Positions 54,201 through 61,100 of a stretch of 64,000 nucleotides of DNA are shown here, one piece after another (positions within the stretch are counted from its first letter, which is position 1; every line of letters starts with the position of its first letter). Made by a program: the position numbers and the translations under genes. The DNA is from Agrobacterium genomosp. 13 str. CFBP 6927. GTDB taxonomy: Bacteria > Pseudomonadota > Alphaproteobacteria > Rhizobiales > Rhizobiaceae. The notes under the pieces were generated by a model. It had not been told where the DNA came from. It ran no database searches and worked only from the letters and a program-made list of their open reading frames with translations. The stretch is from contig LT009756.1 in the NCBI GenBank assembly GCA_900012615.1, forward strand, positions 326,035-390,034, written 5' to 3'.

Positions 54201-55427
54201 TTTGACATTGAGCGCCTGAAGGCAAAGCAGGAGAGTGCGGCTGCCCTCTCGGCGCTTGCCAACATCGCCGTTGGTGATATCTCCGCTAAACTCGGCTTTG
54301 CCGAAGGCAGTCCGGCGAAGATTGCCCTCCATGCTGCGGTCGGAGGCCTTGTCGCGCAGCTTGCAGGCGGTAATGCCGGATCGGGAGCATTGGCAGGTGG
54401 ATTGAGCGAAGTCGTCAATGGCGTTTTGCAGCAGGTGTTGAGCGCCAATCCGAACCTGACAGACGACCAGAAGAGTGCCATCACGCAGTGGGTGGCGGCA
54501 ATAGTCGGCGCGGCGGTCGGAGGCGAAACCGGCGCGGCCGCCGGGCTAGACAACGTTAATTATAATTACCTCAATCATGCAGATAATGAAAAGTTGAATG
54601 AGGCTAAGGCTTCGTGTGCCGGAGGGGATCAGTCAGCGTGCGCGGAGAAAGCACGACTTGAGGCAAAAGACGAACGGCAGCAGAGGGAATACCTCGATTG
54701 CCGAAGTAATGGATACAGCGGCGCAGGTTGCTCCGCTGTTCTGGCGGATGCCGTAGCCGCACTCTCCAGCTACGCTGGTATCGTGTCTTATTGGTCCTCA
54801 TCAAGTGAGCAACAAGCGAATTTCGATCGTCTCAATGCTTCGGGCGGACTGAGCCAAATTCTAAAGATTTTGGCGCCGAATGGCACGAGTGGTCTCAGCA
54901 ATGAACAAGCGGAACAACTTGCTGGGACGATCAATCTCCTAGTAACCGATCCTCTCATGATCCTTGGATTACCGGAGATAATTCAGAAAGCCAGCGGCGG
55001 TGACCCGGCGGCGATGGTGCAAGTGGTCACGCTCGCAACCCGCTTGAAGTTATTCGGATCGGGTGCTGAAAAGATCACCGAGGGCGGAACTGGTGGCAAG
55101 ACAGGGACCGTCTGGGATGATATTACCACAACCGCAGGAAACTTGCCGAACACAAACATACCTGCAACCTTCAAGCTAAAAACGGGCGATATCGAATTTT
55201 ATGTAAACTCAAATGCGACAAAACACATGGCTGAATACCTCCAGAAATCTTCGAATCCGATAAATGATCAGACTCTTTTGCGTAGCTTCTCGGACGCCGT
55301 AAAAGAGATTTCGTCGGCTAGCATCGAATTTGGTAAAGTTTACAATGTAAATGGATGGGAAATAATTTTCAGTAAAAGGCCTGGGGATGTCTTTCCCGTA
55401 ATCAAACACGCGTTGTATATCCCATGA
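48291..55427 (+). CDS. cdiA: CdiA / filamentous-hemagglutinin effector with toxin C-terminus
   Basis: About 2378 residues from ATG 48291 (GAGGCG upstream; ATG 48276 adds five). An extended signal region (residues ~20-45) ends at LLHAQD, followed by the two-partner secretion domain (YNNFNVGTPGVILNN, NPNGITCNGCGFINT). Hemagglutinin repeats fill residues ~290-2000, interrupted near 700-1080 by a distinct block (CGDCSS, YETRAAFLD, FYGSSYFLGRIGYQPDRQ) where receptor-binding regions of other CdiA proteins lie. The pretoxin stretch (NYNYLNHADNEKLNEAKASC) starts near 2090. The last ~110 residues (GTVWDDITT, NATKHMAEYL, VIKHALYIP) form a toxin-like domain with His candidates; activity not identified. 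Overlaps its immunity gene by ATGA. Confidence 0.93.
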   Translation: MTSQFKYLSHKATETVLFAHAGALVRKIIATVVSCTLVLQPVLLHAQDITPEAGGSPINRPGIGAAPNGVPLIDIVGPNGQGLSHNKYNNFNVGTPGVILNNFNGEVGTSKLGGVTPGNPNLQGRGSATVILNEVTSQNRSSLLGPTEVFGGRADVIIANPNGITCNGCGFINTPRATLTTGVPDIGVDGRLNGFTVNAGDVTFGPNGANFALGDGAVDLFDVVSRTIQIDGTIYGEDLRLTAGKSKFDYATGEATALDATSGTPEYAIDGSALGAMQAGRIKMVVTEKGAGVRMRGDMAANAGELSLSADGKISIGNASGNNGVSISSKGSVSAGRLTSKKSVSVKAGKDAKIASIGAEEDILVDGGAGFVDVVGTLGAGSAITVLADGRIALADASAAGPVSLWSGAGSIAISGTAQSGAAMSLTAASGAITAGSLLSKGDLALLSGLYLGISGLVLAEGNLQASAGSDIRYDSLEANGDVLLSSTNGVISFDKRTAAGGDIRIRQQNADLSNNRSRLATSGTLYINANNINLINSTLTSGGIDLTSSGTTDLTGARLNAVTASSTARSVQGSGDIAIKAGSLAANGATNILAAHDLTLSLSQLANSGQLAAGNDLTLNIAGNLTNTATGLIYAGNDAALFVGGVLANDQGAIVAGRDLTIAGSASGARNAATVNSSGLISAGRNISILTANLRNEKSVAPTYTSQQISNALVSAYDTYYARLCGDCSSSVSFADKQFVIGAPIRHVYRDVTEDRLTSAGSPAATIKAGNTLFVDTADLTNAYSNIEAGSGMTFVGTGTLTNLGLQLQRTTSVNCNQSSGCQYYPDVIFQWEERRDSGDTGGHEFSYQVSMPGPSPFGTRDASKDVGPGRTVESVDAIGGVPAAIRSGGALSITGFAAVNNTAIAGSIADHVAVAAPAPSNNPTELLSGMTASGALFTLGGVATPQSGGFGGTIPGQSFLYETRAAFLDVSKFYGSSYFLGRIGYQPDRQIQFLGDAYFENQYIEQQIRLATGSGFTGQDSITQIKQLLDNGAAYLRAQQRPLGEPLSAEEIASLTESVVVYEWQMVNGASVLAPVLHLAANDRERLNSAGALIAGNQVTIDTGLLATSGMIASTGDLSVSGSSIAAIGGTFTAGGNASLKGNEGILLANAKVTAGGNLGLTSNGDINISVTERSTTSTLRDKRSSTTVVRTTSQGSEITAGGSVSANAGGNLNVIGSNIAADGTVGLKATGDVTVAEAIDTTTIDYTYRKKGGLFGGSKQTTSHTETQTVVGSSVSGGKGVSIVSGGDTVVSASKVMAGDETSKADINVSAGGDLLIASGKNTAEFEQNSSSKGFLSKKSSTQYNYDEATVGSELSASGNIKLDAGGNTVIAGSNITAGDAISVAGDSVAIIGAEEQHALESSSKKSGLFAGSGGGFLSLWGKEQKEKSQSSTLNVGSALTAGTDVTLTARENDVNVIGSSIAASSDITLDAARDVNITPGAESASSAQKEQRSGFGLSFSSGGGSASVGIGYGKSVDQTSQSSETNARSTLSAGRDLIISAGRDANLQAAEVSAERDVAILAERNVNLLSAQDKSNYKSLHEEMFAGISLSVSSGLASAAGSLANAAGKLGGPNGAYALAPSALAAYRVKDILKQIDGGSQPLASASLSIGFTYQKSSATLSTLTPVVTTIEAGDSVSIVANSGDLAGRGVQIAAGSQSDPTSGNVLLMAGGSILLESAQSASSSSSSSQSANASIGVNLTNGGLSGGFAAGSGKQDANSVTHLNTHVMGTGNVTLASGNDTTLAGAVVSGERVTAAVGGDLNIVSRQDTMIYDEKTAGGGLNLSTAGKVSGGVQKSNVEGNYANVSEQSGIIAGSGGYNVRVGGNVDLAGGVIGSTADPAENTLSANSLTWSDIGNRSEASSSSLGISLTPGGIPVPVVGQPAKEEDQGVARATLTPGQLTLTNQTQDLAALNTDLSNANTTADPFDIERLKAKQESAAALSALANIAVGDISAKLGFAEGSPAKIALHAAVGGLVAQLAGGNAGSGALAGGLSEVVNGVLQQVLSANPNLTDDQKSAITQWVAAIVGAAVGGETGAAAGLDNVNYNYLNHADNEKLNEAKASCAGGDQSACAEKARLEAKDERQQREYLDCRSNGYSGAGCSAVLADAVAALSSYAGIVSYWSSSSEQQANFDRLNASGGLSQILKILAPNGTSGLSNEQAEQLAGTINLLVTDPLMILGLPEIIQKASGGDPAAMVQVVTLATRLKLFGSGAEKITEGGTGGKTGTVWDDITTTAGNLPNTNIPATFKLKTGDIEFYVNSNATKHMAEYLQKSSNPINDQTLLRSFSDAVKEISSASIEFGKVYNVNGWEIIFSKRPGDVFPVIKHALYIP

Positions 55428-55837
55428 GTGACATAAGCTTCGCCGCTGAAGGCGTTTACTTAGAGATGAACTATTTAGAGTGTGATCCAAATGATCAAGG
55501 TTCATCGCGTTGGAGCGTTAAGTTGACCCTGTCACATTTTACGGGATGCTTTACGTATGAAGCGACGGATATCTGGCTCGAGGCGTCAATGTGGGACTTG
55601 TTTGTTGCCGATCTTTCTTCGCCCCAAGCCCAAACTCTCAAGTTTTTTGATATGAGTCAGTATTTTATTTTTTCCATTGAGCGAACTGCAACCTGCTTTG
55701 AGATTGAAATTCAGGCATACGAACCGCAGAACTCGAACGGGTTTATGCGCCTTGGAGCACAGTTGAAAAGTGACCTCGACGGGACATTTGTTAGTAAATT
55801 ACGAGACGCGTTTATGGAGTTCCCAAAGTTCTGGTAG
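55424..55837 (+). CDS. cdiI: CDI immunity protein (position-based)
   Basis: 137 residues, starting on the ATGA that contains the cdiA stop. AT-rich codons contrast with the body of cdiA, as expected for toxin/immunity pairs exchanged as modules. The sequence (SRWSVKLTLSHFTGCFTYEA, FEIEIQAYEP) is beta-rich and loosely resembles WapI-type immunity proteins. No signal peptide, so cytoplasmic. It should neutralise the C-terminal toxin of CdiA; proof would need the pair tested. Confidence 0.75.
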   Translation: MSDISFAAEGVYLEMNYLECDPNDQGSSRWSVKLTLSHFTGCFTYEATDIWLEASMWDLFVADLSSPQAQTLKFFDMSQYFIFSIERTATCFEIEIQAYEPQNSNGFMRLGAQLKSDLDGTFVSKLRDAFMEFPKFW

Positions 55838-55914
55838 ATTCTCTCCCACTTGGGTACTAAGCGCTCTGAGAGCTTTTGTTTTTCCAATAAGTGGGATGTT
55901 GGTGCTAGCTAATC

Positions 55915-56154
55915 ATGAAGATAGAATGCCCTCGCTGCCACCAAGACTGGGTGAAGAAGGTCCACATAGGAGCGGCCCATAGAACAGTATATTTGTGCTA
56001 TGAATGTGAAGCGACATGGTTTTGTAATGATTATATTGCGTACGCCACTTTTGTAGATCTATCAAATTATCTCACGCGGCTTGGCTTGAGCGACTCTGGT
56101 GACGTCTATGAAACATTTATTGATGACGAGGAGTGGTTAGGCTCGCCGAAGTAG
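55915..56154 (+). CDS. small zinc-ribbon protein, possible orphan immunity
   Basis: 79 residues. CPRC near the start and CYEC 23 residues later form a four-Cys zinc ribbon; the remaining part is acidic (TFIDDEEWLGS). Small CxxC proteins of this kind often follow toxin genes of CDI and Rhs loci. No clear ribosome site. It lies 77 bases after cdiI in the same direction. Confidence 0.6.
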   Translation: MKIECPRCHQDWVKKVHIGAAHRTVYLCYECEATWFCNDYIAYATFVDLSNYLTRLGLSDSGDVYETFIDDEEWLGSPK

Positions 56155-56393
56155 GAGCTCTGCGATGTGACTAAGTGATCTTACTTCATAAAATGCGCGG
56201 CCAATTAGGCGTGGGTTTGCACCGGATAATCGGATTGGGCCTCCAATTGACACGCTACGTTCAGCCCAACGACGTGAGTCAGCATGTTTGCCTGCGGCGA
56301 TTTACTTGCGACCCCTTTAAACGGCGTGCGGCAGTCTGAGAGAAATGCACTTATCCGTGCTGGGCTGTTCACGGCCAAAGGGAGGCCTGTCAA

Positions 56394-56540
56394 GTGAAGT
56401 ACAAATCGCCGGAAAACAGAACGGAAAAAGAAGTTATTGAGATTTTGTCGCGTATTGACAACGATCCAGAAGAAAGAATATCAGCAGTTTTGTCTGCTGT
56501 TTACTATGGAAAAACGATAAATTTTCAGGGGATATTTTGA
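56394..56540 (+). CDS. 48-residue orphan immunity-like fragment (N-terminal part)
   Basis: GTG 56394 has GGGAGG eight bases before it. The product begins MKYKSPENRTEKEVIEILSR and contains DPEERISAVLSAVYYGK, resembling the first helices of HEAT-like immunity proteins from polymorphic toxin loci. It ends at TGA 56538-56540. The next frame continues without a gap in the other register (TTGA overlap), so the two may be one gene broken by a frameshift. The 239 bases upstream (56155-56393) contain no supported gene. Confidence 0.5.
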   Translation: MKYKSPENRTEKEVIEILSRIDNDPEERISAVLSAVYYGKTINFQGIF

Positions 56541-56770
56541 TAGAGGAGTTTAAAAAGGCAAAATATGGTGAGAAACTATGGTTAAAAAGTATTTTTGAAA
56601 CATTCCATGGAATGTGTCGAACAAATTATCGTATTGATGATAGTATTATTGTTTTGACGGATTTTGAAAGGCAGAATACAGAATATAGTTTGGATATTAA
56701 ATCAACTATTGAAGCGCTTGCCGAGTACAAATCCATATTTAATGGCGATCATAGCGAAGGGCGGTTTTGA
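56537..56770 (+). CDS. 77-residue orphan immunity-like fragment (C-terminal part)
   Basis: TTG 56537 overlaps the preceding stop by TTGA. Reading straight on in this register from GAT ATT TTG gives D-I-L-I-E-E-F-K-K, a natural helix continuation. The rest (WLKSIFETFHGMCRTN, RIDDSIIVLTDFERQ, EALAEYKSIF) looks helical. Strongly AT-rich. Likely the second half of the split gene at 56394, or a coupled partner. Function by context only. Confidence 0.45.
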   Translation: MIEEFKKAKYGEKLWLKSIFETFHGMCRTNYRIDDSIIVLTDFERQNTEYSLDIKSTIEALAEYKSIFNGDHSEGRF

Positions 56771-56822
56771 TGAGGGTTGGGGTAAGTCATCCGATTCATT
56801 GTAGAAGACGCCGATATAATTA

Positions 56823-57305
56823 ATGAAGATGTTGAAATCATTCTCCTCCATTATTGTCGGATCTCTGTTCCTGACTGGATGCACCGCATTGAATCAGACA
56901 TCGTCGGCGATCAACGACGCGAATAGCGGTGTCGTCGCTGCGATGCTGTCACCATACCGAAAACTTGACTCCCAATGGCGAGGCAAGACACTCGCAGACT
57001 TTCAGAGCAGGTTCGGGGCACCGACAGGCCAGGACAAGGAAGGGAACCGCGTGTGGTTTCGCACCATTGTCGCGCATATTCCGGGACAATATGTTGAGAC
57101 AGCGGACTATATGCAAAATATGACAATTAGACGCAGGGAGTTCATTTCTGCGCACGACGCGCAGAAAAGTTGCGAGATCGCCGTCACGGTGAAAGCAGGA
57201 CGGATAGCAGCGATAAACACGCGCCGCGATATCGGTATTCCGACGGACAGCTATCGCCTGTCTTCAGGGATGGAATCGACTTGCCAGCGGATATTTGGAT
57301 TATAA
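56823..57305 (+). CDS. small lipoprotein of the island
   Basis: 160 residues. The signal IIVGSLFLTGC makes it a lipoprotein (Cys near residue 20). The mature domain reads GKTLADFQSRFGAPT ... EGNRVWFRT, a layout like SmpA/OmlA-type outer-membrane-associated folds. Two further Cys (SCEIAV, STCQRIF) could pair. It is monocistronic, between the immunity-like fragments and the recombinase. It may serve the CDI system as the other lipoprotein does; inference. Confidence 0.65.
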   Translation: MKMLKSFSSIIVGSLFLTGCTALNQTSSAINDANSGVVAAMLSPYRKLDSQWRGKTLADFQSRFGAPTGQDKEGNRVWFRTIVAHIPGQYVETADYMQNMTIRRREFISAHDAQKSCEIAVTVKAGRIAAINTRRDIGIPTDSYRLSSGMESTCQRIFGL

Positions 57306-57328
57306 TCTTTAGTCTATCTATCGATATA

Positions 57329-57908
57329 TCATTCTCTTTTTGGTCCAGTGTTCACGCCGCCCTCATCTGCAGGATTTTGAAGTATTCGGTAGACCTGCAT
57401 TCGAGAACAGCCGACCGAAGCAGCTATGGCGGATGGCCGCATTCCTTGCGTCGATAGGCGTATAACGAGATCGCGATCCACACGACGACTTCCACCCTTG
57501 TATACACCGAGATTCTTCGCGCGCTCGATACCCTCGCGCTGCCGCTCTCTGATGAAGCGCCGTTCCATCTGCGCCACCATGCCGAGCACGGTCAAAATGA
57601 CTTTTCCCATTTCGCCTTTTGTTGAAACGTGTGGTTCGAGAACAGTGATGTATGCGCCGCGCTGTTCACATTCGTGGACGATGTTTAGAACATCACGGGT
57701 GTCACGGCCGAGGCGATCAAGTCGTGTGACAATCAACTCGTCACCTTCACGCAAAAACTGGATGATTGTTGCCAGCTCGGCTCGGCCTTGACGGCTTGCA
57801 CCGGAGACCTTTTCGCACCGGACGATTTGGCAACCTTCGGCAACAAGTCGCTGTTGCTGAATTTCTAAATCTTGATCGAGTGTGCTAACGCGCGCGTATC
57901 TGATTCAT
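57329..57908 (-). pseudogene. serine recombinase/resolvase with start codon out of frame
   Basis: Reading from 57904 gives 191 residues: IRYARVSTLDQDLEIQQQRL (catalytic Ser in RVST), GASRQGRAEL, TRLDRLGRDTRDVLN (catalytic Arg residues), then a C-terminal helix-turn-helix (RPSAIAASVGCSRMQVYRIL). That is a complete small serine resolvase. But the only ATG (57908-57906) is one base out of register, and TGA is the in-frame codon before ATC. No other start codon occurs before TTG 57754, which would lose the catalytic Ser. It is therefore probably inactive, unless it starts at ATC. Confidence 0.75.
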
Positions 57909-58021
57909 CGAGATTTATGCAGCACGATACTACAATGCCGCTTCTGCCGCAGCGGATGACTGCTATTAAGCGTCGAGGAACACTTGTTCGTCCAGCAACA
58001 TCCAACAAAGGCACTGTACAT

Positions 58022-58050
58022 TCTATGGTATAGAGCCATAGATCTTTTTT
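58022..58050 (+). terminator. hairpin with T-run near the right end of the island
   Basis: TCTATGG (58022-58028), loop TATAGAG, CCATAGA (58036-58042), then TCTTTTTT. No plus-strand gene ends just before it, so the transcript it serves is unknown. Confidence 0.6.
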
Positions 58051-58090
58051 ATTTATGGCAATATCTCAGTATGTTGTATCGTGAATGCGG

Positions 58091-58109
58091 TTCCCTTCAC
58101 CCGCTCCAG
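58091..58109 (+). repeat. right attachment repeat (att)
   Basis: Exact copy of 45124-45142, the tRNA-Gly 3' end plus one base. No other part of a tRNA precedes it, as expected for the far end of an integrated element. Confidence 0.85.
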
Positions 58110-58155
58110 CGACTTTTCCAGCAATGATGTTCAACGTGTATCGCGCAAGCGAAAG

Positions 58156-61100
58156 TCAGACGTCGAGTTGGGACAAAATGGCCGCAGCGATGTCAGGCGG
58201 CTCTTGAGACTTCACTTGCATTTTAATCGAAACACTCGACTCTTCGGCTGGTTTGGAGGAGGCGATATACTGGACGGAACTGTCTGCCAGATCGTCGCTA
58301 TTCAATGCCACGACCTGCGCCGCAGTCATGGCGGCAATCTGGCCTGGAGTGAAGACCGCCGCCTGGGAGGCAGTCAAGGTGGCGAGCGCCCTGGTGGTCA
58401 ATCCCGAGATCGCGCTCGAACTCAAGCTGATGACTTGCTCGGTGGAAAACGCGGCGAGGTCGTCTCCGCCGAGCGCAGCTGCCTGCATTGTTTTAAGGGC
58501 ACTGACCTGTGAGGTTGACAGCGCTCCGATTTGCTCTGCACCCATCGCCGCCACCTGGCCGTAGCTCAGCGACGTGACCTGGCCTGTCGTCAGGGCGCTG
58601 ATCCCTTGAGATGGTAGGGACGCTATAACGTTAGTGGACAGGCCTCTGATCGCTGTCGGGTTGATCGCGGCGAGTTCCTCGGTCGAGAAGGTTGCCAGAT
58701 CCTCCATCGTCAGCCCCGCAAGTGCGGCTGAACTCAATGCGGCAATCTGGCCGGTGGTGAGTGCCTGGATCTGCTCCTTGCTGAGAGCGCCGATCTGGTC
58801 GCTGGTCAAACCGGCGACGCCTGCCGTACTCAAGGACGCAACCTCAGTGGAAGACAGTGTGGCGAGAAAGTCCGCAGGCAATCCCTTTATTGCGCTCGAG
58901 CCAATCGCAGCGAGCTTTGCCGGCGAGAAGGTTTTCAGCACGGCCGGAGATAGTCCCGCAAGTGCATCCGAACTCAGCGATGCTATGTGGCGGGTGGATA
59001 GTGCTTCGATCTGCTCAACGCTCAACGCACCGATCTGTGCGCCGCTGAGACCCGATGCAGCCTGAGCGTTAAGAGCTGCTATCTGGGTTGCCGAGAATGA
59101 GACGATGTGGGCAGGATTAAGCGCCGCGATCTGTCTGGAGGTGAGGGCGGTGACTTGGGCATTGGTCAGAGCGTTCAGTTGACCGTTGGTCAAGACGGCG
59201 ACCCGCCCGGTGCTCAGTCCACTGATGCCATCCGTGCTTAGTGCTGCTATTTGCATTGCCGTGAGCGATACCATGGCCTCCGTCGATAAGCCCGAGATCG
59301 CATTCGAGCTGATTGCAGCCAGCTCGGCAGTGGTAAACGTGACCAGATCATCGGCACCGAGGGCAGCGATCTGTTTCGAATTGAGCGCACCGATCTGGGC
59401 ACCGGTCAAAGTCTCAACCTGATCGCTGCTGAGCGCCGCAATCTGATTGCTTGTAAGGCCCGTCATGCCTGCCGTGCTGAGCGCGGCGATCTGGGCAGTT
59501 GAAAGAAAAGCGATGTCGTCCGTGCCCAGAGCCGCAATCTGTTTGGAGGTCAGGGCGCCGATTTGCGCATTGTTCAGGGCGCCCACCTGATCGGTATGGA
59601 GGGCGTCAATTTGCTCGGCGGTCAGGCTTGCTATTGCTGTCGTGCCCAGCGCTGCGATCTGCGCTGCAGTCATCGAAGCGATCGTTTCCGTCGACAAGCC
59701 TGGGATCGCATTTGAACTGATTGCGGCCAGCTCCGAAGCGGTGAAGGTGTTCAGGTCATCGGCACCGAGGGCCGCGATCTGTTTCGAGCTAAGTGCGCCG
59801 ATCTGAGCACTGGTCAGAGCCGCGACCTGATCGGCGGTGAGGGAAGCAACCTGATTGGAGGTCAGGCCCGTTATGCCCGCAGCGCTGAGAGCGGCGATCT
59901 GGGATGCCGAGAGCGAGACGATATCGTCCACGCGCAACACTGCAATCTGTCTGGAGGCGAAGGCACGGATTTGGGCATTGGTCAGGACGTTCACCTGGCC
60001 GCTGGTCAAAGCGGCAACCTGCCCGGTACTCAGTCCGCTAATACCAGCCGTACTTAGGGCGGCAATCTGCGCTGTCGTCAGAGAGGCTATGGCCTCCGTC
60101 GATAAACCCGGGATCGCATTGGAACTGAGTGATGCAATATCCTTGGTCGAGAACGTTGCAATTTTGTCTGTGCTCAAGATCGCTATCTGTTTTGAGTTGA
60201 GAGCGCCGACTTGCGCGGTGGTCAAGGCCTCAACCTGGGCCGTACTCAAGGCGGCGATCTGCGCAGTGCTTAGCGCACCGGCGCTTTGCGTATTCAGAGC
60301 TGATATCTGGCTTGCTGCCATGGAGGCTATGGTCTCGGTTGATAAGCCCTGGATCGCATTTGAACTGATCGCGGCAATATCCTTCGTCGAAAATGTTGCT
60401 ATGTCGCCTGTGCTCAAGACCGCTATCTGTTTTGAACTGAGAGCGCTGACCTGTGCGGGGGTCAACGCCGCTATCTGAGCCGTACTCAGGGCGGCGATCT
60501 GCGCTATGCTCAACGCACCGACGCTTTGCGTATTCAGCGCAGCAATCTGCGCTGTCGTCAGCAAGGCCATAGTCGTCGTCGATAATCCCGGGATCGCGTT
60601 CGAACTGAGGGCACCAAACTCCCTGGGTGTGAATGTCGCTAAATCGTCCGTCCCCAGCGCCGAAATCTGTGTGGCATCGAGGTTGACGATCTGCGCCCCT
60701 GTCAGGGCGCTCGCCTGACTGGTGCTGAACGTCGCCAGCTGCTGGGTGCTTAGTCCCTTAATGCCTGCGGCGCTCATGGAGGCGACCTGGGCTTTTGAAA
60801 GAGCCGCTATATCGTCTGTGCTCAGGGCCGCAATTTGCGTGGAGTTCAGGGTGGCCATCTGCCTGACCGATAGACGCGAAATCTGATCGGGGCTCAAGGC
60901 GGCTATCTGACTGGCCGAAAGTCCCGCGACGCCAGAGGTGCTCATTGCTGCGATCTGGGCCGCGGAAAGCGATGCTATTTGATCCTTGCTCATTGCCGCA
61001 ATTTGCGTCGGGTTGAGAGCCCCAATATGGAGGGTGGTCAAGGCCGAGAACTGATCGATACTCATTGCCGCGATCTGGTCGGCGGTCAGACCCTTGACGC

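Larger units (their letters stand above)
45142..58109. mobile_element. genomic island integrated at tRNA-Gly
   Basis: About 13 kb between two 19-base repeats, one of them the tRNA-Gly 3' end. Inside are the CDI locus, orphan immunity-type genes, lipoproteins and a damaged serine recombinase; base composition is visibly more AT-rich at both ends than in the flanks. No tyrosine integrase, which normally targets tRNA ends, is present, so the island is probably fixed. Confidence 0.75.

Noticed and set aside
56205-56393. 62-codon minus-strand frame in the island
   Set aside because: No ribosome site or homology that I recognise; could be decayed sequence.
58091-58141. Second tRNA-Gly gene
   Set aside because: Only the T-arm end and acceptor 3' strand are present; the rest of the cloverleaf is missing. 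It is an att repeat.
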